NCBI GenBank assembly: GCA_001630475.1
Contig: KV419403.1
Coordinates: forward strand, 536,009 to 600,008
Reading direction: 5' to 3'
Length of the DNA: 64,000 bases
DNA from: Sistotremastrum niveocremeum HHB9708
Taxonomy: Eukaryota > Basidiomycota > Agaricomycetes > Sistotremastrales > Sistotremastraceae
Numbering within the stretch: position 1 is the stretch's first letter; each line of letters begins with the position of its first letter. A program made the translations under genes and the position numbers. Of the stretch, positions 1 through 11,662 are shown piece by piece. Below the pieces are notes generated by a model. It made no database searches and had not been told where the DNA came from. It saw only the letters and a program-made list of their open reading frames with translations.

Positions 1-2544
1 CGGCTACCTCCAAGGCCCCAGGTCTTCTTTGGGCGTTCCGGTCCTATTGAACTCCTGAAGTCCCACATCTGTGCGACTGAATCTCAAAACACCATAATCC
101 TTGGAATTGGCGGCATTGGGAAAACAAGCCTTGCACTATCGCTGCTTCATGACCCCGGCACTTGTGTTGTTTATGGGGAAAGCAGATGCTTCTTGTCCTG
201 CGAGTTTCTCTCTAACGCCAACGCCGTGCTGACGGGAATCGCCGGGTGCTACGGCATCGAAAGTGAAGGGGACCGTACTATTTTGGATTTAACGGAGATC
301 GTATCCGAAGCCAGCCGATCTTTCTTGGTCCTCGACAACTTCGAGACACCTTGGGAACATGATGCCGGGAGGGAAGAAGCAGAACTCCTGTTATCTAGCC
401 TGTCCGAGATCCCCGGTCTCTCACTCCTGGTGACCATGAGAGGCTCTGAGCGGCCGTCTGGCGTGAGGTGGGCTCACCCATTCCTGCCGCCATTATCTAG
501 CCTGGATTTGCGGGCGGCGAAAGCTACTTTCATGACAGTATCAGGATGTCAGTGTCCCGAAGATGATGTAGACAATCTTCTTGACGTCCTTGACAATGTC
601 CCTCTCGCCGTAACTCTCACTGCCAATCTCGCCCAACATACCCCTTGCTCAGAATTGCTCGCTTCATGGAACGAAGCTCGGACTGCCATGATCACTAAGG
701 GTCCGACATTCTCCGAAAACAAGCAGTCGAATCTCGACCGTTCGATCTGGCTTTCTTTGAACAGTGAACGGATGACGCGATCGCCGAAGGCTTTGGAGGT
801 CCTCCAGATCCTTTCTATATTACCGAGTGGTCTTTCCCCAGACTATCTCGTCGCGATGTCACATGATAAGCTTGAAGTACGACGCGCTATTTCTGTCCTG
901 CGTCAAGTCGCGCTGGTGTACGAAGACACGACTGGAACGCAATCAGGGGTTGCGGCGCCGCTCCGCGTTCTAACGCCGATACGAGAATACGTCGCTCAAC
1001 ATCATCCACTTTCATCTTCGACCGTCGCTTTTATTCATGACTTTTATCTCAACTTCGCCCACCGAACATCTGTTCAGCCGGACTCTCAGGAACCAACCTC
1101 GGAGTCGACGAATTTGAAATCACAACTTCACAACATCTCTGTCGTATTTATGAAAGCACTGTCCGACGATCACGAGATTGATCGCACTGTTCGTGTTATC
1201 TTGGAACTTGGACACCAACTCGAAGGAGCTTCCCGAGGGCTTGCTCCAGCAGCCCTCGACGCCGCTCGACGGATAGGTGATAAATCTCTGGAAGCCGACT
1301 GTCTCGTGGCCGTATCAGACTTTGCATGGTTCCCTGATCAAGACTTTTACAGAAAGAAGGAACATCTCGAGCTCGCTGCCAAGCTTTATCGAGAGCTCGA
1401 GGTGCCGGATGACGATGTCCGCATCGGAAGGTGTCTGAGTGGCCTGAGTGAGATGATCTTTCGATCTGGGGATTTCGAACAAGGCATCGCACTATGTTTG
1501 CAAGCGATCGCGAGCCTTGAGAAATCGTCCGCGACGGAGGAACACATCCTCGCATTGTACAAAGCTGGTCGTATGTGCGCTAGAACCCGGAAATTCCGGC
1601 CTGCCATCACGTATGCGAAAGAAGCATTGCGTCTTTGTACAAAACCCTCTCAGCATTATATCCTCCCTCGCCTTCATTCTGTCCTCGTGGAAGTATACCT
1701 GGGACGCTTTCAATGGAAAGCCGTGGATTATCATTTGCAGAAGCTGACTGCCGCACAAGGGCACACCGACAAAGAATCGAAGGATTCGGCGGAAGCCACC
1801 CAAATGAGAGCCGAGATGGCATTGCACCTATCCCGACTCGACGAAGCCCAAGAATTCTTTGATCAAGTTCACTACATATGGAAGAAGCTGGGTCGTCGAG
1901 AGTACATGCCCGATTGCCATTACTCATGGGGATTGGTGGCCCTGCGAAAATGGGACGTAGACACTGCTCTCAAGCATTTCAACGCTGCGTTGCATCTTTA
2001 TCGAGAGATGGGATATCATTGTCTCTCTCGCTGCCTCTTATATTATGCCCAAGCAGAAATCCAGCGAGGCAATTTCGCCACCGCCGTGTCTCATTTGCAC
2101 GAGTGTCGGCGACAATACCGGAAGCCTGGCGAGATGACCGTAGAGGTCGAAAGTGGCGCTCTTGCACTGTTCGGTGATGCCCATCTACACTTCGGCGACG
2201 AACAGGGAGCTTTGCGGTTCTACATACCTTCCCTGATCCTCAATCTGCGTGAAGACAACCTGCTGGAGGCTGCTCGTGGGATTCGCCGACTCGGTCAATA
2301 TATGGCGGCTGAAGGCAGTTTTGAAGAGGCGAAGGCTTGTTATACGGTTGCTGTCGAGATGCTGGAGCCTACCGAAATGTCCTTCTATGTGTCCGAATGT
2401 CACGTCAAGTATGCGGAGTGCGCCGTGTTGGCGAAGGATGTTGGAACGGCCCGTGCTCGCTTCGGCAAAGCCATGGCGTTATACGAAGAGATTGGAGACA
2501 AGCACCTTGTTACACAATGTCGGCAGAGCTTGGAAGCTCTGTGA
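1..2544 (+). CDS. NLR-like NB-ARC/NACHT-TPR protein, 3' part (5' end outside window)
   Basis: The frame is open from the first base, so the N-terminus lies upstream of the window; 847 residues are visible. A P-loop GIGGIGKTSLA lies near residues 36-46, preceded by the FFGRSGPIELL stretch typical of fungal NB-ARC proteins. A Walker B-like FLVLDNFETPWE follows at about residue 105. The C-terminal half consists of degenerate TPR repeats, for example EDDVRIGRCLSGLSEM and ALKHFNAALHLYREMG. In Agaricomycetes such NB-ARC/TPR proteins form very large families and are thought to act in non-self recognition or signalling as nucleotide-driven switches. The visible part is a single exon without disruption. 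The effector domain at the N-terminus cannot be read, so the downstream role is unknown. NACHT versus NB-ARC is not settled from sequence alone. Confidence 0.85.
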   Translation, partial: RLPPRPQVFFGRSGPIELLKSHICATESQNTIILGIGGIGKTSLALSLLHDPGTCVVYGESRCFLSCEFLSNANAVLTGIAGCYGIESEGDRTILDLTEIVSEASRSFLVLDNFETPWEHDAGREEAELLLSSLSEIPGLSLLVTMRGSERPSGVRWAHPFLPPLSSLDLRAAKATFMTVSGCQCPEDDVDNLLDVLDNVPLAVTLTANLAQHTPCSELLASWNEARTAMITKGPTFSENKQSNLDRSIWLSLNSERMTRSPKALEVLQILSILPSGLSPDYLVAMSHDKLEVRRAISVLRQVALVYEDTTGTQSGVAAPLRVLTPIREYVAQHHPLSSSTVAFIHDFYLNFAHRTSVQPDSQEPTSESTNLKSQLHNISVVFMKALSDDHEIDRTVRVILELGHQLEGASRGLAPAALDAARRIGDKSLEADCLVAVSDFAWFPDQDFYRKKEHLELAAKLYRELEVPDDDVRIGRCLSGLSEMIFRSGDFEQGIALCLQAIASLEKSSATEEHILALYKAGRMCARTRKFRPAITYAKEALRLCTKPSQHYILPRLHSVLVEVYLGRFQWKAVDYHLQKLTAAQGHTDKESKDSAEATQMRAEMALHLSRLDEAQEFFDQVHYIWKKLGRREYMPDCHYSWGLVALRKWDVDTALKHFNAALHLYREMGYHCLSRCLLYYAQAEIQRGNFATAVSHLHECRRQYRKPGEMTVEVESGALALFGDAHLHFGDEQGALRFYIPSLILNLREDNLLEAARGIRRLGQYMAAEGSFEEAKACYTVAVEMLEPTEMSFYVSECHVKYAECAVLAKDVGTARARFGKAMALYEEIGDKHLVTQCRQSLEAL

Positions 2545-3287
2545 GGCGATGGTAGCTAGACTGCTGTCAGTTTTCCGTTTCATCGACAGTGCTGGGATAA
2601 ATGGCAATTATTCCGTAAAAAATCATGTATTATGAGCATCCTGGAGCGTAGCACTACAGATGAACTCGAGTTAACATGATGACTATACAGTACAGCTAAT
2701 AAATTCCAAGACATCGCAAGAAATACTGAAAATATTGCCTGAGGTCGGATCGGATGCCGATGACCCCTCAACTTTGCAACCATCACCCTGGAAGTCAATG
2801 TCGACCTGCCTTATGCATGGGCTGAGCCTGAGCCTCTGCCACGTAATGGCGCCTTTGCTTTCTTTCTCATGGCTAATGTCTGAATTATGCCATTGGTGGT
2901 CTCCTAGTCCCTATCCCCTTCCTTCTGTTACCCCCGACGCTGTCTCGGTTGACTAAGATGCAACACCGAGTCTTAACCCTTTCGAGTGCATGTTAAATGC
3001 AACCTCTGCTCCGGTGTTCGGTGTGCAATGTGCTGCTTTATAGCGGGGTACAAAGAATACTTAAAGGGTGAGTACACTCGCTACAATATTGTTATTCGCT
3101 TTGAATGACATGGATATTGGATCAGTTGCTGCCTTCTGAAGCCTTCCTTTGCCCTGGTTCTTGCGATGCCGTCCCTACCGTCGGAGGCTCCAACGCCCTT
3201 CGGTTGACTGAGCTGCCCCGTGCTCCCCCGGGCGTATAGATACTTCCCAGCAGTCCTGATCAGCCTTGGTACTCTCTAGCATTCAAG
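2545..3287. other. Intergenic region upstream of the acyl-CoA ligase gene
   Basis: No supportable gene. It holds the 3' flank of the NLR-like gene and the promoter of the acyl-CoA-ligase-like gene. AT-rich TATA-like stretches occur near 3038-3065. No repeat was recognised. Confidence 0.5.
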
Positions 3288-5333
3288 ATGCCCATCAAAT
3301 CTCCACGCAATACCTCATACTTCCCCACCATTGATCTGTTAACCTGGGTCTTCGGTGAGTCGCGTATTTGACTGACGAACGTGCATAGCTGACGAAGCCC
3401 ATCCAGATGATAGGACCTACGAGGTTGACCGGACGCGACCTGTCTTTATCAGTGCTGCAGATCCAAGGCAATACGTGACTGGTCTTGCGCTCCGAGAGCT
3501 TACCAGGAAGATTGGACGTGGTTTGAGAGAGGTAGCAGGAGTCAAAGACGGGGATGTAGTGCTTTGCGCGTCCCAGAACCATATTCTCTATCCGGCATGC
3601 ATGTTTGGAACGATTTGTGCCGGTGCTATATTCACTGGGTCTAATCCCACCTATACGGAATATGGTGAGAAGTCTCCTTTATGGGATTCATTCCACGTTA
3701 AGTTTGCCTGACAGAACTGGCACACCAACTTAAGGATTCCGGAGCTCGAGTTGTCTTCGCATCCGCTGCTACTCTCCCAGTAGTACTTGCTGCTGCCTCA
3801 AGACTTCATATTCCAAAGCAATCGATTTTCTTACTTGATGGCCCAAAGGGAGACATCAGAGGTGTCGAAGATCTGCTTCGCAACGCAGGACAAGACTGGC
3901 GTAGACTCACTACGTTACCTCAGGTGTCTTCGAGGTATTTTATCTCCGTCTACCGGCCTCCAACCTCCCTGATTCCATGTTCAGAACAGCTTTGTTGCTG
4001 TATAGCTCCGGTACAACTGGGTTGTCTAAGGCTTGCGAGATCACGCATTACAACGCGGTCTCTCACAGCGTGTCAACTATATACACCTTAGATCAAGTCT
4101 GTGCAGTTCGCAAGAATCCACATTTAGAATTCCCGGAGCCCGTCTACCTCGCGTTCCTCCCTCTCTTCCATGCCAGTTCAGTGACTCAACTCCTTATTTT
4201 TCGACCGATCAGAGAATGACTCATGACGTCACAGTTGGCCTAACAATATTCTCGATCAACTGCTCCCGAATGGGCCGCAAAACCTACGTCGTAGAACACT
4301 TCACCTTCCCAACAATCCTCGAAGCCATACAGAAATACCGCATCAGTTTTCTCCTAATGGCACCTCCCATCGGCGTCCTCCTTGTAAAATCTCCTCTAAC
4401 GAAGAAATACGATTTGTCGTCTGTCCGAAAGGTTCTCTCAGGCGCCGCTCCACTAGGGGCGGACGTTGCTCTTGGAGTTGAAAAAGTTCTCGATCCAGAT
4501 GGATCTAAGCATCTGAAAGTTTATCAAGGATGGGGGTTGAGCGAGATGACGTGCGCTGCGGCTATCTGGGACTATGATGAATGGGACGAAGAAGGGCGAA
4601 GATTGGGTTGTGGACAGTTGGCTGCTGGTGCTGAAGCGATGATCGTTGACGACGACGACAAAGAGATTACGGACGGTAGTCCTGGGGAAGTCTGGTTGAA
4701 GGCACCGTTTCGATTTAAGGGTTATTGGAAGAACGAAGAGGCTACGAGAAATACGATTACTCCGGATGGATGGTTGAGGACGGGGGATATTGCGACTGTT
4801 GATCATAGAGGAGTGTTCTATATTGTGGACCGAAAGAAGGTGAGATCGTCTCACCGCTCAATATGATCAATGTACTGATCGGCTTGCAGGAGCTCATCAA
4901 AGTATGTCATCTGACAATCAAGGAGCGGCATGTCTGACTTTTTTTTATCTTAGGTGAAAGGCTTCCAAGTTGCGCCGGCCGAGCTCGAAGCTGCTCTTCT
5001 GCTCAACCAAGACATCGCAGATGCGGCTGTTATAGGCGTGCCACGGTATATCTATTCACCTACAAGAGCGCTACTTCACTAACTTATATCAGGGATGGCG
5101 GTGAATATCCCCGAGCATACATCGTACCAGCTCACCCAAACGTCACCGTCGCTTCTGTCGAAGCGTGGATCGCAAAACGATTGGCTGCGTATAAGCGCTT
5201 AACTGGAGGCGTCGAATTTCTGGAGGCGATTCCTAAGAGCGCTTCGGGGAAAATTTTGAGGAAGGTGTTGAGAGAGCGGGTTGCACAGGAAAGTGTCGCT
5301 AAGGCTAGGCTGCGAGAACAAGCGAAGCTCTAA
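3288..5333 (+). CDS. Acyl-CoA synthetase / 4-coumarate-CoA-ligase-like, PTS1 tail
   Basis: Eight exons: 3288-3354, 3407-3664, 3715-3934, 3985-4175, 4235-4839, 4890-4901, 4954-5045, 5093-5333. They sum to 1686 nt, giving 561 aa, the normal length for the 4CL branch of the ANL superfamily. The start is the ATG giving MPIKSPRN, followed by WVFDDRTYEVDR. Box I reads LLYSSGTTGLSKACEITH; later come YQGWGLSEM, GWLRTGD, VDRKKELIKVKGFQV and the catalytic-lysine motif PKSASGKILRK. The enzyme would adenylate a carboxylate and transfer it to CoA; the substrate cannot be told. The last three residues are AKL, a known PTS1 variant, so a peroxisomal location is likely. In Box I the usual PKGV after GTTGL is SKAC; the lysine is kept. 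Exon 6 is only 12 nt (ELIK). Confidence 0.9.
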
Positions 5334-5766
5334 GCTCTACTCAAATAAGCTCGTTTGGATGTTGGATGTGAAGGAGTGGCTCTGCAGCCTGCGGACATCA
5401 CATTTGTATTGACTGTATTCAAATTTTTCTACTTTTACTCTATCTTTTTGGGAATTTCCAATATTCAATAATCAAAGCCTGACTGCAAGTGCATCATATG
5501 AGTAGTTTAACACTGAGCACTCAGTATTGTAGAGGGTCTCAACGTTGCGCGCTCGGCTGCCGCGTCGGCGGCAACTCTCTACAAGCAACGTTCATCATCT
5601 TATCGCGGCACTACGTTCCCATGGCTCACAGCCACAATATAGCGCTCCTATTGATTTCGTGCATGGCTCAATAAGACACATGAGGCCTCCAACATAACAA
5701 AGATCAAGGGAAACGGCTCGAAGCCTGATACCATATCGAGCGAGCTTCATCCCTACCGTCCTATGC
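5334..5766. other. Intergenic region, promoter of TPR-DnaJ gene 1
   Basis: No gene seen. It contains the 3' flank of the acyl-CoA ligase gene and the presumed promoter and 5' UTR of the TPR-DnaJ gene. Confidence 0.5.
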
Positions 5767-8550
5767 ATGGCGAATGCTCTGGAACAACGGGCTAGTGCCA
5801 AACACTACTCGACCGCTGTATCGTTAATCTATGTCAACGACCATGCCTCTGCTATCAAGGAACTCGACAAAGCTATAGGTAGGCTGTGATTTTCGTCAAG
5901 CCTTTATTTCATCACTCAATTCCTGCGTAGAACTCAGTCCTCGAGAAGCAGCATATTGGGAGAAACGTGCAGAAGCACATATAGCACTTCGACAGTTCAC
6001 TCCGGCCCTTCGCGATGGCACTCAGGCGCAAGCTCTGCACCTAGCCTCAAATTCGGTCCCTGTCGATCTCAACTTGCTCATTGCTCGTTGCATGTTAGCA
6101 ATCGGTGATGGAGCATCTGCACGCGAACATCTCAGAATGACTGTGCTGAAGGATAATTCCCAGAATCCCGTTGGAGCGAAGTTGTTGGAGAGCGCGCGAA
6201 AGATGGCGGATACATGGGACGAGTATCGCGAGGCGAAGCAAGGGAAGAAGTGGGAGGTGGCGTCTCGTGCTTTGGATGATCTCATCTCACAATGTGAAGG
6301 CGGAGAGACTATCGAGTTGTTCGTTGCACGGACAGAACTTGCTGTGATATCCCGGGATTGGGAAACCGCTCTCAGGTACGTTTATGATCTCGTATTGCCA
6401 TGGCTCGTACTGACGAATCTGGTGTGTAGTCTTGCGCGCAAAGCCGAACAGGCCTCTCCAGAAGCACTTTATACAGCAGCTTGGGTCTTCTTCCTCACAT
6501 TCAATGCCCCGGAAGCCCTCGAATGCATGAATAGCATTAAGGCTCTCGATCCTCAGCACCAGAAGACCCTAATCCTACATTCCCGCCTGAACCTTCTATG
6601 CAAGCGACTTCTGGACCTTCAGACAGAACAAAACAGCAACGGCACAACCACTCAAGAATATTCGGAGCAGCTGGATCTACTCATTGATTTTCTCGGGGAC
6701 CGTGAGGAAGACGGACGAGGAGGCGCCTTGAGATCTACTCTTCTTACTGTCCGTGCGGAAAGATCAATACAAGTGCGTTCCCATCCCGAAGATTTCGATC
6801 CGACTCGCTGATTGGACGCTCAGCTAGGTATGCCTGTCGGCGCGTTCTTAGACATGGATGAAGCGCGAAGGATACATGCGCCCATGGACTCTGCGACGGA
6901 AGAGTCGAGTGTGATGCTCCGTTTCAAATCGAACAGCAACTTGCCGCTCTCACGTCCGCCGAAGATCGCTCCAAGGATGTTCTGTCGAAAGCTGTCGACG
7001 AGCGGATTCGAGTCACTAAAGCGGAGGCTCTCGCCGATGCGGAGAATTTCGGTAAAATCGGAGTTGGGTATTTCAAGAAGGGCGACCACGGTCTGGCCAG
7101 GAAATACTTCACCAAAGCGATTGGTGAGTTATCACACAATCAGTTTCGTCGTCGTCCTGGAATTTTTACTGAATGAACCGATATAGCATGTGCGCCGATG
7201 ACGCTGGTTTGGTGGGAGAGTCGCGCAGATACCTATCTCGCATTGAAAGAATTCGCCAAGGCAGTGTCTGATCTCGAGATCTTGCAGAAGTTTGGAGCCA
7301 CACCCTCCTCCTCTTTCTTTGTGAAGATTTCGCGATCCTATATGGCTACCGGAGACATCATGTCAGCTATCCAAAGTATCGACGCAGCCTTGGGTATCGA
7401 GCCTGAAAATACCTCGGCTCAGGATATCAAGAAGGAGGCTCTCAAAATGCGTGAACACCTAAACACGCTACACTCGGCGCAACAGCATAAGCAATGGACG
7501 ACAGTCAGGCACGAATTGAACCAACTCATGTCCCAATGCGAAGGACCCGGCGCTCCTGAGTGGAAGACTTTGCTTGTTCGTGCCGATATTGCGGAAAGCA
7601 AGTGGCATGATGCATTGGGGTGCGTATTCATCTTTTCCAACATTAAAGTTTGATACTGAAGAATTTAGTTCAGCCACTTGAGTCTACTAGATGAGACATC
7701 AGCAGATCACCTCACTCTTCGTGCCTTGGTTCTCTTCCTCGCCGATTCCAATCTAGATGCGATGACGAAAGCTCTAAACGACGCGCTGAAGCTGGGTTCC
7801 GAGTATACACCAGCTAAATCACTTCTTCATCGTTCGGAAGATGTATTGCGGCTTTTACAAGAAGCGATGAGCGCCTTTCAAGCTCAAGATTCCAGCACAG
7901 CTCTTCAGAAATATAATCAAGGCCTCGCCATACTGGGCGAAGAGGAGGCGGAAGGGAGAGGAGGTCTGATGCGAGCCAGATTTCTTTCGAACCAAGCATT
8001 CGTTTTCTATCAGGTAAAAAATTTACACGTTCGGCTCGTACAATGACCTCATTACGTAATCAAAGATCGGAAAATACGCGGAAGCCTTGAATAGCGCAAA
8101 CGCGTCTCTGACTCTAGGACCATCACGTTTTTATCCACTGTGGACGCGTGCTAGGGCACAGAACGTGCTAGGTCGCCATGATGCTGCTGTCGAAGACTAT
8201 AGGGCGGCTCTAGCGCTCGCACCCGATGACAATGCTCGTCGGAATGTCAATAACGGGTTGGTAGTTGCCAAGGGAGATCTACAGAAGTGTCTGCAGATGA
8301 ACTATTTTGATTTGCTTGGCGTATCACGCAGGTTCTCTGTGGGTGATCTGACGAAGGCATATCGAAATAAATGTCTGCTTCATCATCCGGACAAGGTAAG
8401 CAGTCCATCTGATCCTTTCCCGCCTCCACTTCGACTTATTGGTCATAATAGAGCAACGGAGTAGATCTTATCTTCAAGGCTGTACAAGAAGCCTACGCCG
8501 TTCTCTCCGATCCGCAACGTCGAGGGTTATACGATCAACAGCTCGATTGA
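5767..8550 (+). CDS. TPR-DnaJ co-chaperone 1, internally duplicated, one frame break
   Basis: Exons: 5767-5878, 5931-6375, 6430-6772, 6824-7123, 7187-7619, 7674-8013, 8066-8395, 8452-8550. The start MANALEQRAS leads into TPR helices. The protein has two successive TPR modules. Module 1 has SQCEGGETIELF and EEDGRGGALRS; module 2 repeats these as SQCEGPGAPEW and EAEGRGGLMRA. Only module 2 is followed by a C-terminal J domain, with LLGV, the HHPDK motif that stimulates Hsp70 ATPase, and AVLSDPQRRGLYD. Human DNAJC7 is the family reference, but it has one module. The exons sum to 2402 nt, one short of a multiple of three: exon 4 starts in the frame of LGMPVGAFLDMDEARR but must end in the next frame (KGDHGLARKYFTKAI). 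A 98-nt intron 6773-6870 would keep the frame but removes the segment matching module 2. So the gene is either slightly broken or misassembled near 6865-6935. Confidence 0.8.
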
Positions 8551-9902
8551 ATAAAGAGAAGAACTAAAAGTTTACTTCAACTGGACCAAGTTTACTTGTC
8601 ACCTACCCTGGTCGAGTCGTTGACGCAAATGATACAGTAAGAAAGTCACTCAAAGGGAGCGATCTTCTTTCGAAGCGACTGCCCAAGTGCATGTGTCGTC
8701 TCGCAACAATCTGCAGTGCGAAAGACATGTGTTCCAGAACAACAATGCATCCCTCTACATCAAGCACGATCACATCCCGAATCGATGTGGCTGGGTGTAG
8801 TCAGCATAATATCAGGATTTGAGATATAAACCGAGTCGCATATGATATCGTTTTGGCACGTGTCCTAAGATATGACTTTGCGGCTTCAACACAAGTCCAG
8901 GCTTTGTTTCCAGACCGAGCGTCTGGGAAACCCTTCGTATCAATGCCCCTGAGAAGAATACTCCCGTCTTCGAATCACATGGTCCGCAGCCTTGATCAGA
9001 GAAGCAGGTGGAGATCCGTTTCGATTTGTAAGGTAGCCTTGATTTGCTTCGATAAGACAGGGCACATCTACCGCTCCATCTGCTCCTCAATACTTGCCAT
9101 GAGCCATAGTCACAGCCAGTGAGTACTGACTCTACCTGCCACGAATGAATATATTTCTCATCAACTCACCCGGTTTGGAATCGACAGTCACCATTCGGGA
9201 CATCACTCCCACGCTACAGCTGGGCTTGCCAGTGATACCAGCACGGCAGCATCGGGTTGTCCGTGCAAACAAGACAAAACGAAGGGACAATGTGAGTGTA
9301 AGAATGGCAGGGTCGCAGCGTGTACGTGCAGGGGCATAGATCAGTGCGCCGGAGCGTCCCACTTGAAGGCAACAGAGGTTGTGATAAAGGCTCGACTCGT
9401 AACTGGAACCGTTTGTGAGCATGGGAATGTTTGGGGAGTTTGTTGCGTGGAGATTAAGGAAGAGCCTGAGGTCTTTTGTCCCTGCCATTCCCTAGTAGAC
9501 CCCGATCCAAAAGATGCAGCGTAGGCTGGTCATGCCCACTCGATCCATCATGCATCATACGTGAACGTTCCCAAGGCGCCTCCGGGAGGTGATACCGGTG
9601 CTGTAGGATGCTGTTACATTGCTGTAAGGTGTCCGATACTGTGGAGTGATTCCGAGTCCACGCATATTGTGTAATTGAATTTGTGTTTGGGGATATTCTT
9701 TGCCGGCGCCCAAGCACCAGGTGCCCTGACGAAGGGAATAACAGATCTCATACATTGCATTGGATACCATAACCAGCAACACGTACTCGCATATTTCGAA
9801 AAGTTAAAATACAGGCCAATGTAATAACTATTGTGAAACCATTATGAGGACCGCTAATAACTTTGCAATCACCGAGACATTTTCGAGCGTACTATCATAT
9901 TG
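8551..9902. other. Unassigned region between convergent genes
   Basis: Only short overlapping open frames on both strands are present, with no recognisable domain and no convincing exon chain. It separates the 3' ends of the TPR-DnaJ gene 1 (+) and the first MYND gene (-). Nothing else is seen. Confidence 0.4.
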
Positions 9903-11120
9903 TCACTGAGGACTACGGAACCCACCACGAGTCCTGATGATCAATGCTATCACATCCTGATCACTGGCTCGCCCGCTTCGACATAGAATGCGGCGCAGAA
10001 ATTGACGTTCGGCTTTGTTGCCCTTGAAGTTAGGACAGCCGCTTATGTACTCGTAAATTTTGTTGTTCTCCATGGCATCTTGCAGCTTTAGAGCTGAGAT
10101 TTTCCACTCTCTGAATGCCTTGGCATAAAGGAGTCGTAACCGCTTATGTTCTGCGTCATTCGAACAGTTGGCAAAACCAAATGAAATCATTATGTGATGC
10201 TCGGTCTCGATCATCCGACAGAGGCTGTAAGCTTTGAGACCCCAGACCGGAGGAAGTTCAGGGGTGGATCGACACATCAAAGATGTGAACTCGGGGTGGA
10301 TCTGGCTTCGGGCCCCTCTCAGACCTTTCCTGTCCATCAGGTCGAGGAGGGTGCCCATGATGTACGCGTTGTGGAATTCTTCAAACGTACAACGACTGAT
10401 GAGGAGGCGATATAGGTTGTTGAGTTGTCCCACCCTCGGATCCAGTTCGTCCAAGAAGACGCAGTAGCCGAAGACAATCCATGGCTCTCCCATAGCTATC
10501 ATGACAAGTCTTTCGTTTAGCAAAGACACATAGAGCATGAAGCAGATGCGCTTTGAATGAGGCCACGTCAAGTACGTTTCGTCCATGTCTTCAACCGTGT
10601 CCGTCCTCGGCATCCCGATGTACACCCATGCAACCAGTTCTTGCAACTGAGAGGCAGACGAGGCGCCTTCCTTGATGTCATCGGGATCGAAGACTGCGGC
10701 ATGGCTGCACAACCATTCAAGCGTGGTTTGAGATGCCCGGTCGCCGGCAGCTCTGAACGCTAGAACTAAGCTCTCGTGAAGCCTACCCTCAACACGCCAT
10801 TTGTGGACAGCGGCAGGCTTGACCCCAAGGTCTCGAAATAGTTCCCTATACATGTCTGTCAGTCGGTGTTGATTCCCAATCTCGCCAGCTTGTGGGAAGC
10901 AGTACTCGAACAGAGTCTCCTTGTGAGTTATGAAGTCTGGACTGAGAACTCCAGCCGCGAGGCGGTCTGCAGTAGTGATCTCGCGCCCCGGATTATCGCA
11001 CTCAACGACATGAAGAACCCAATGTTTCTTTTGGCATTCTGTAGAGCAGTACGGGGTGCATCTGCATCCGGTACAGGTCTTTCGGGTCCGGACATTGCAT
11101 ACTGCACAAGTGCGTGTCAT
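9903..11120 (-). CDS. MYND-type zinc finger protein 1
   Basis: A single exon of 405 aa. The start is taken at the ATG giving MTRTCAVCN because the frame upstream of it has no ATG and the tandem paralogue starts at the same place. Residues 5-41 form a complete MYND finger: CAVC, CTGC, YCSTEC and the final H-x3-C pair. MYND fingers bind proline-rich peptides of partner proteins. The remainder is an alpha-helical, tryptophan-containing region with no catalytic motif I recognise; there is no SET domain. It is the intact member of a tandem pair with the gene just upstream at 11663-12883. Such MYND-only proteins are strongly amplified in Agaricomycetes and mostly have no known function. Confidence 0.85.
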   Translation of the reverse strand: MTRTCAVCNVRTRKTCTGCRCTPYCSTECQKKHWVLHVVECDNPGREITTADRLAAGVLSPDFITHKETLFEYCFPQAGEIGNQHRLTDMYRELFRDLGVKPAAVHKWRVEGRLHESLVLAFRAAGDRASQTTLEWLCSHAAVFDPDDIKEGASSASQLQELVAWVYIGMPRTDTVEDMDETYLTWPHSKRICFMLYVSLLNERLVMIAMGEPWIVFGYCVFLDELDPRVGQLNNLYRLLISRCTFEEFHNAYIMGTLLDLMDRKGLRGARSQIHPEFTSLMCRSTPELPPVWGLKAYSLCRMIETEHHIMISFGFANCSNDAEHKRLRLLYAKAFREWKISALKLQDAMENNKIYEYISGCPNFKGNKAERQFLRRILCRSGRASDQDVIALIIRTRGGFRSPQ

Positions 11121-11662
11121 GCTGTCGTGAAACGGGAGGAGATCGTGTGGTGGATTGGGATGAGGAGAAGAAATAGTAGATTGAGTCGCAAGCGTCGAGG
11201 TATATGAGGATCGTCTCAGAACAGAAATGGGGGGAAGAGACAAGATGACGGATGCCTGTGCTTTCCGACGTGTTTAAGTACTATTTGGATGACCATGCCA
11301 CCGAGACGAAGACAAGACAAGGTGGCAGAGCAACAAGACCAGAGAAGTCAACGGGCCAATTGTCAAGTCCAGACCATTCAAGTCATTTTATGCAAGAATA
11401 CAACAGACACAATAGGGTCTCCAACGCCATGCCTATCTCGAATCTTTGTCGATGGGTCAAATCTTTCCTGACAGCCTGGTGACAGCCTGAGGGAAAAGGA
11501 CTCGGATTTATCGGCTTTTCCGGCTTTTCCGGCCTTCTGGTACTACAACATATTGATTCTTATACAAGGCGATGTACTTGTATATCACGAGACAGATGTT
11601 AACGGACTTGAAGGCTTTTAATCAGCCGTCATCTGTGCTTCCTTGGCCAAAGTCTGATCAAT
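11121..11662. other. Spacer between the tandem MYND genes
   Basis: Promoter region of MYND gene 1 and 3' flank of the broken MYND copy. It contains a short direct repeat of the unit CGGCTTTTC near 11513-11532. No gene seen. Confidence 0.5.
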
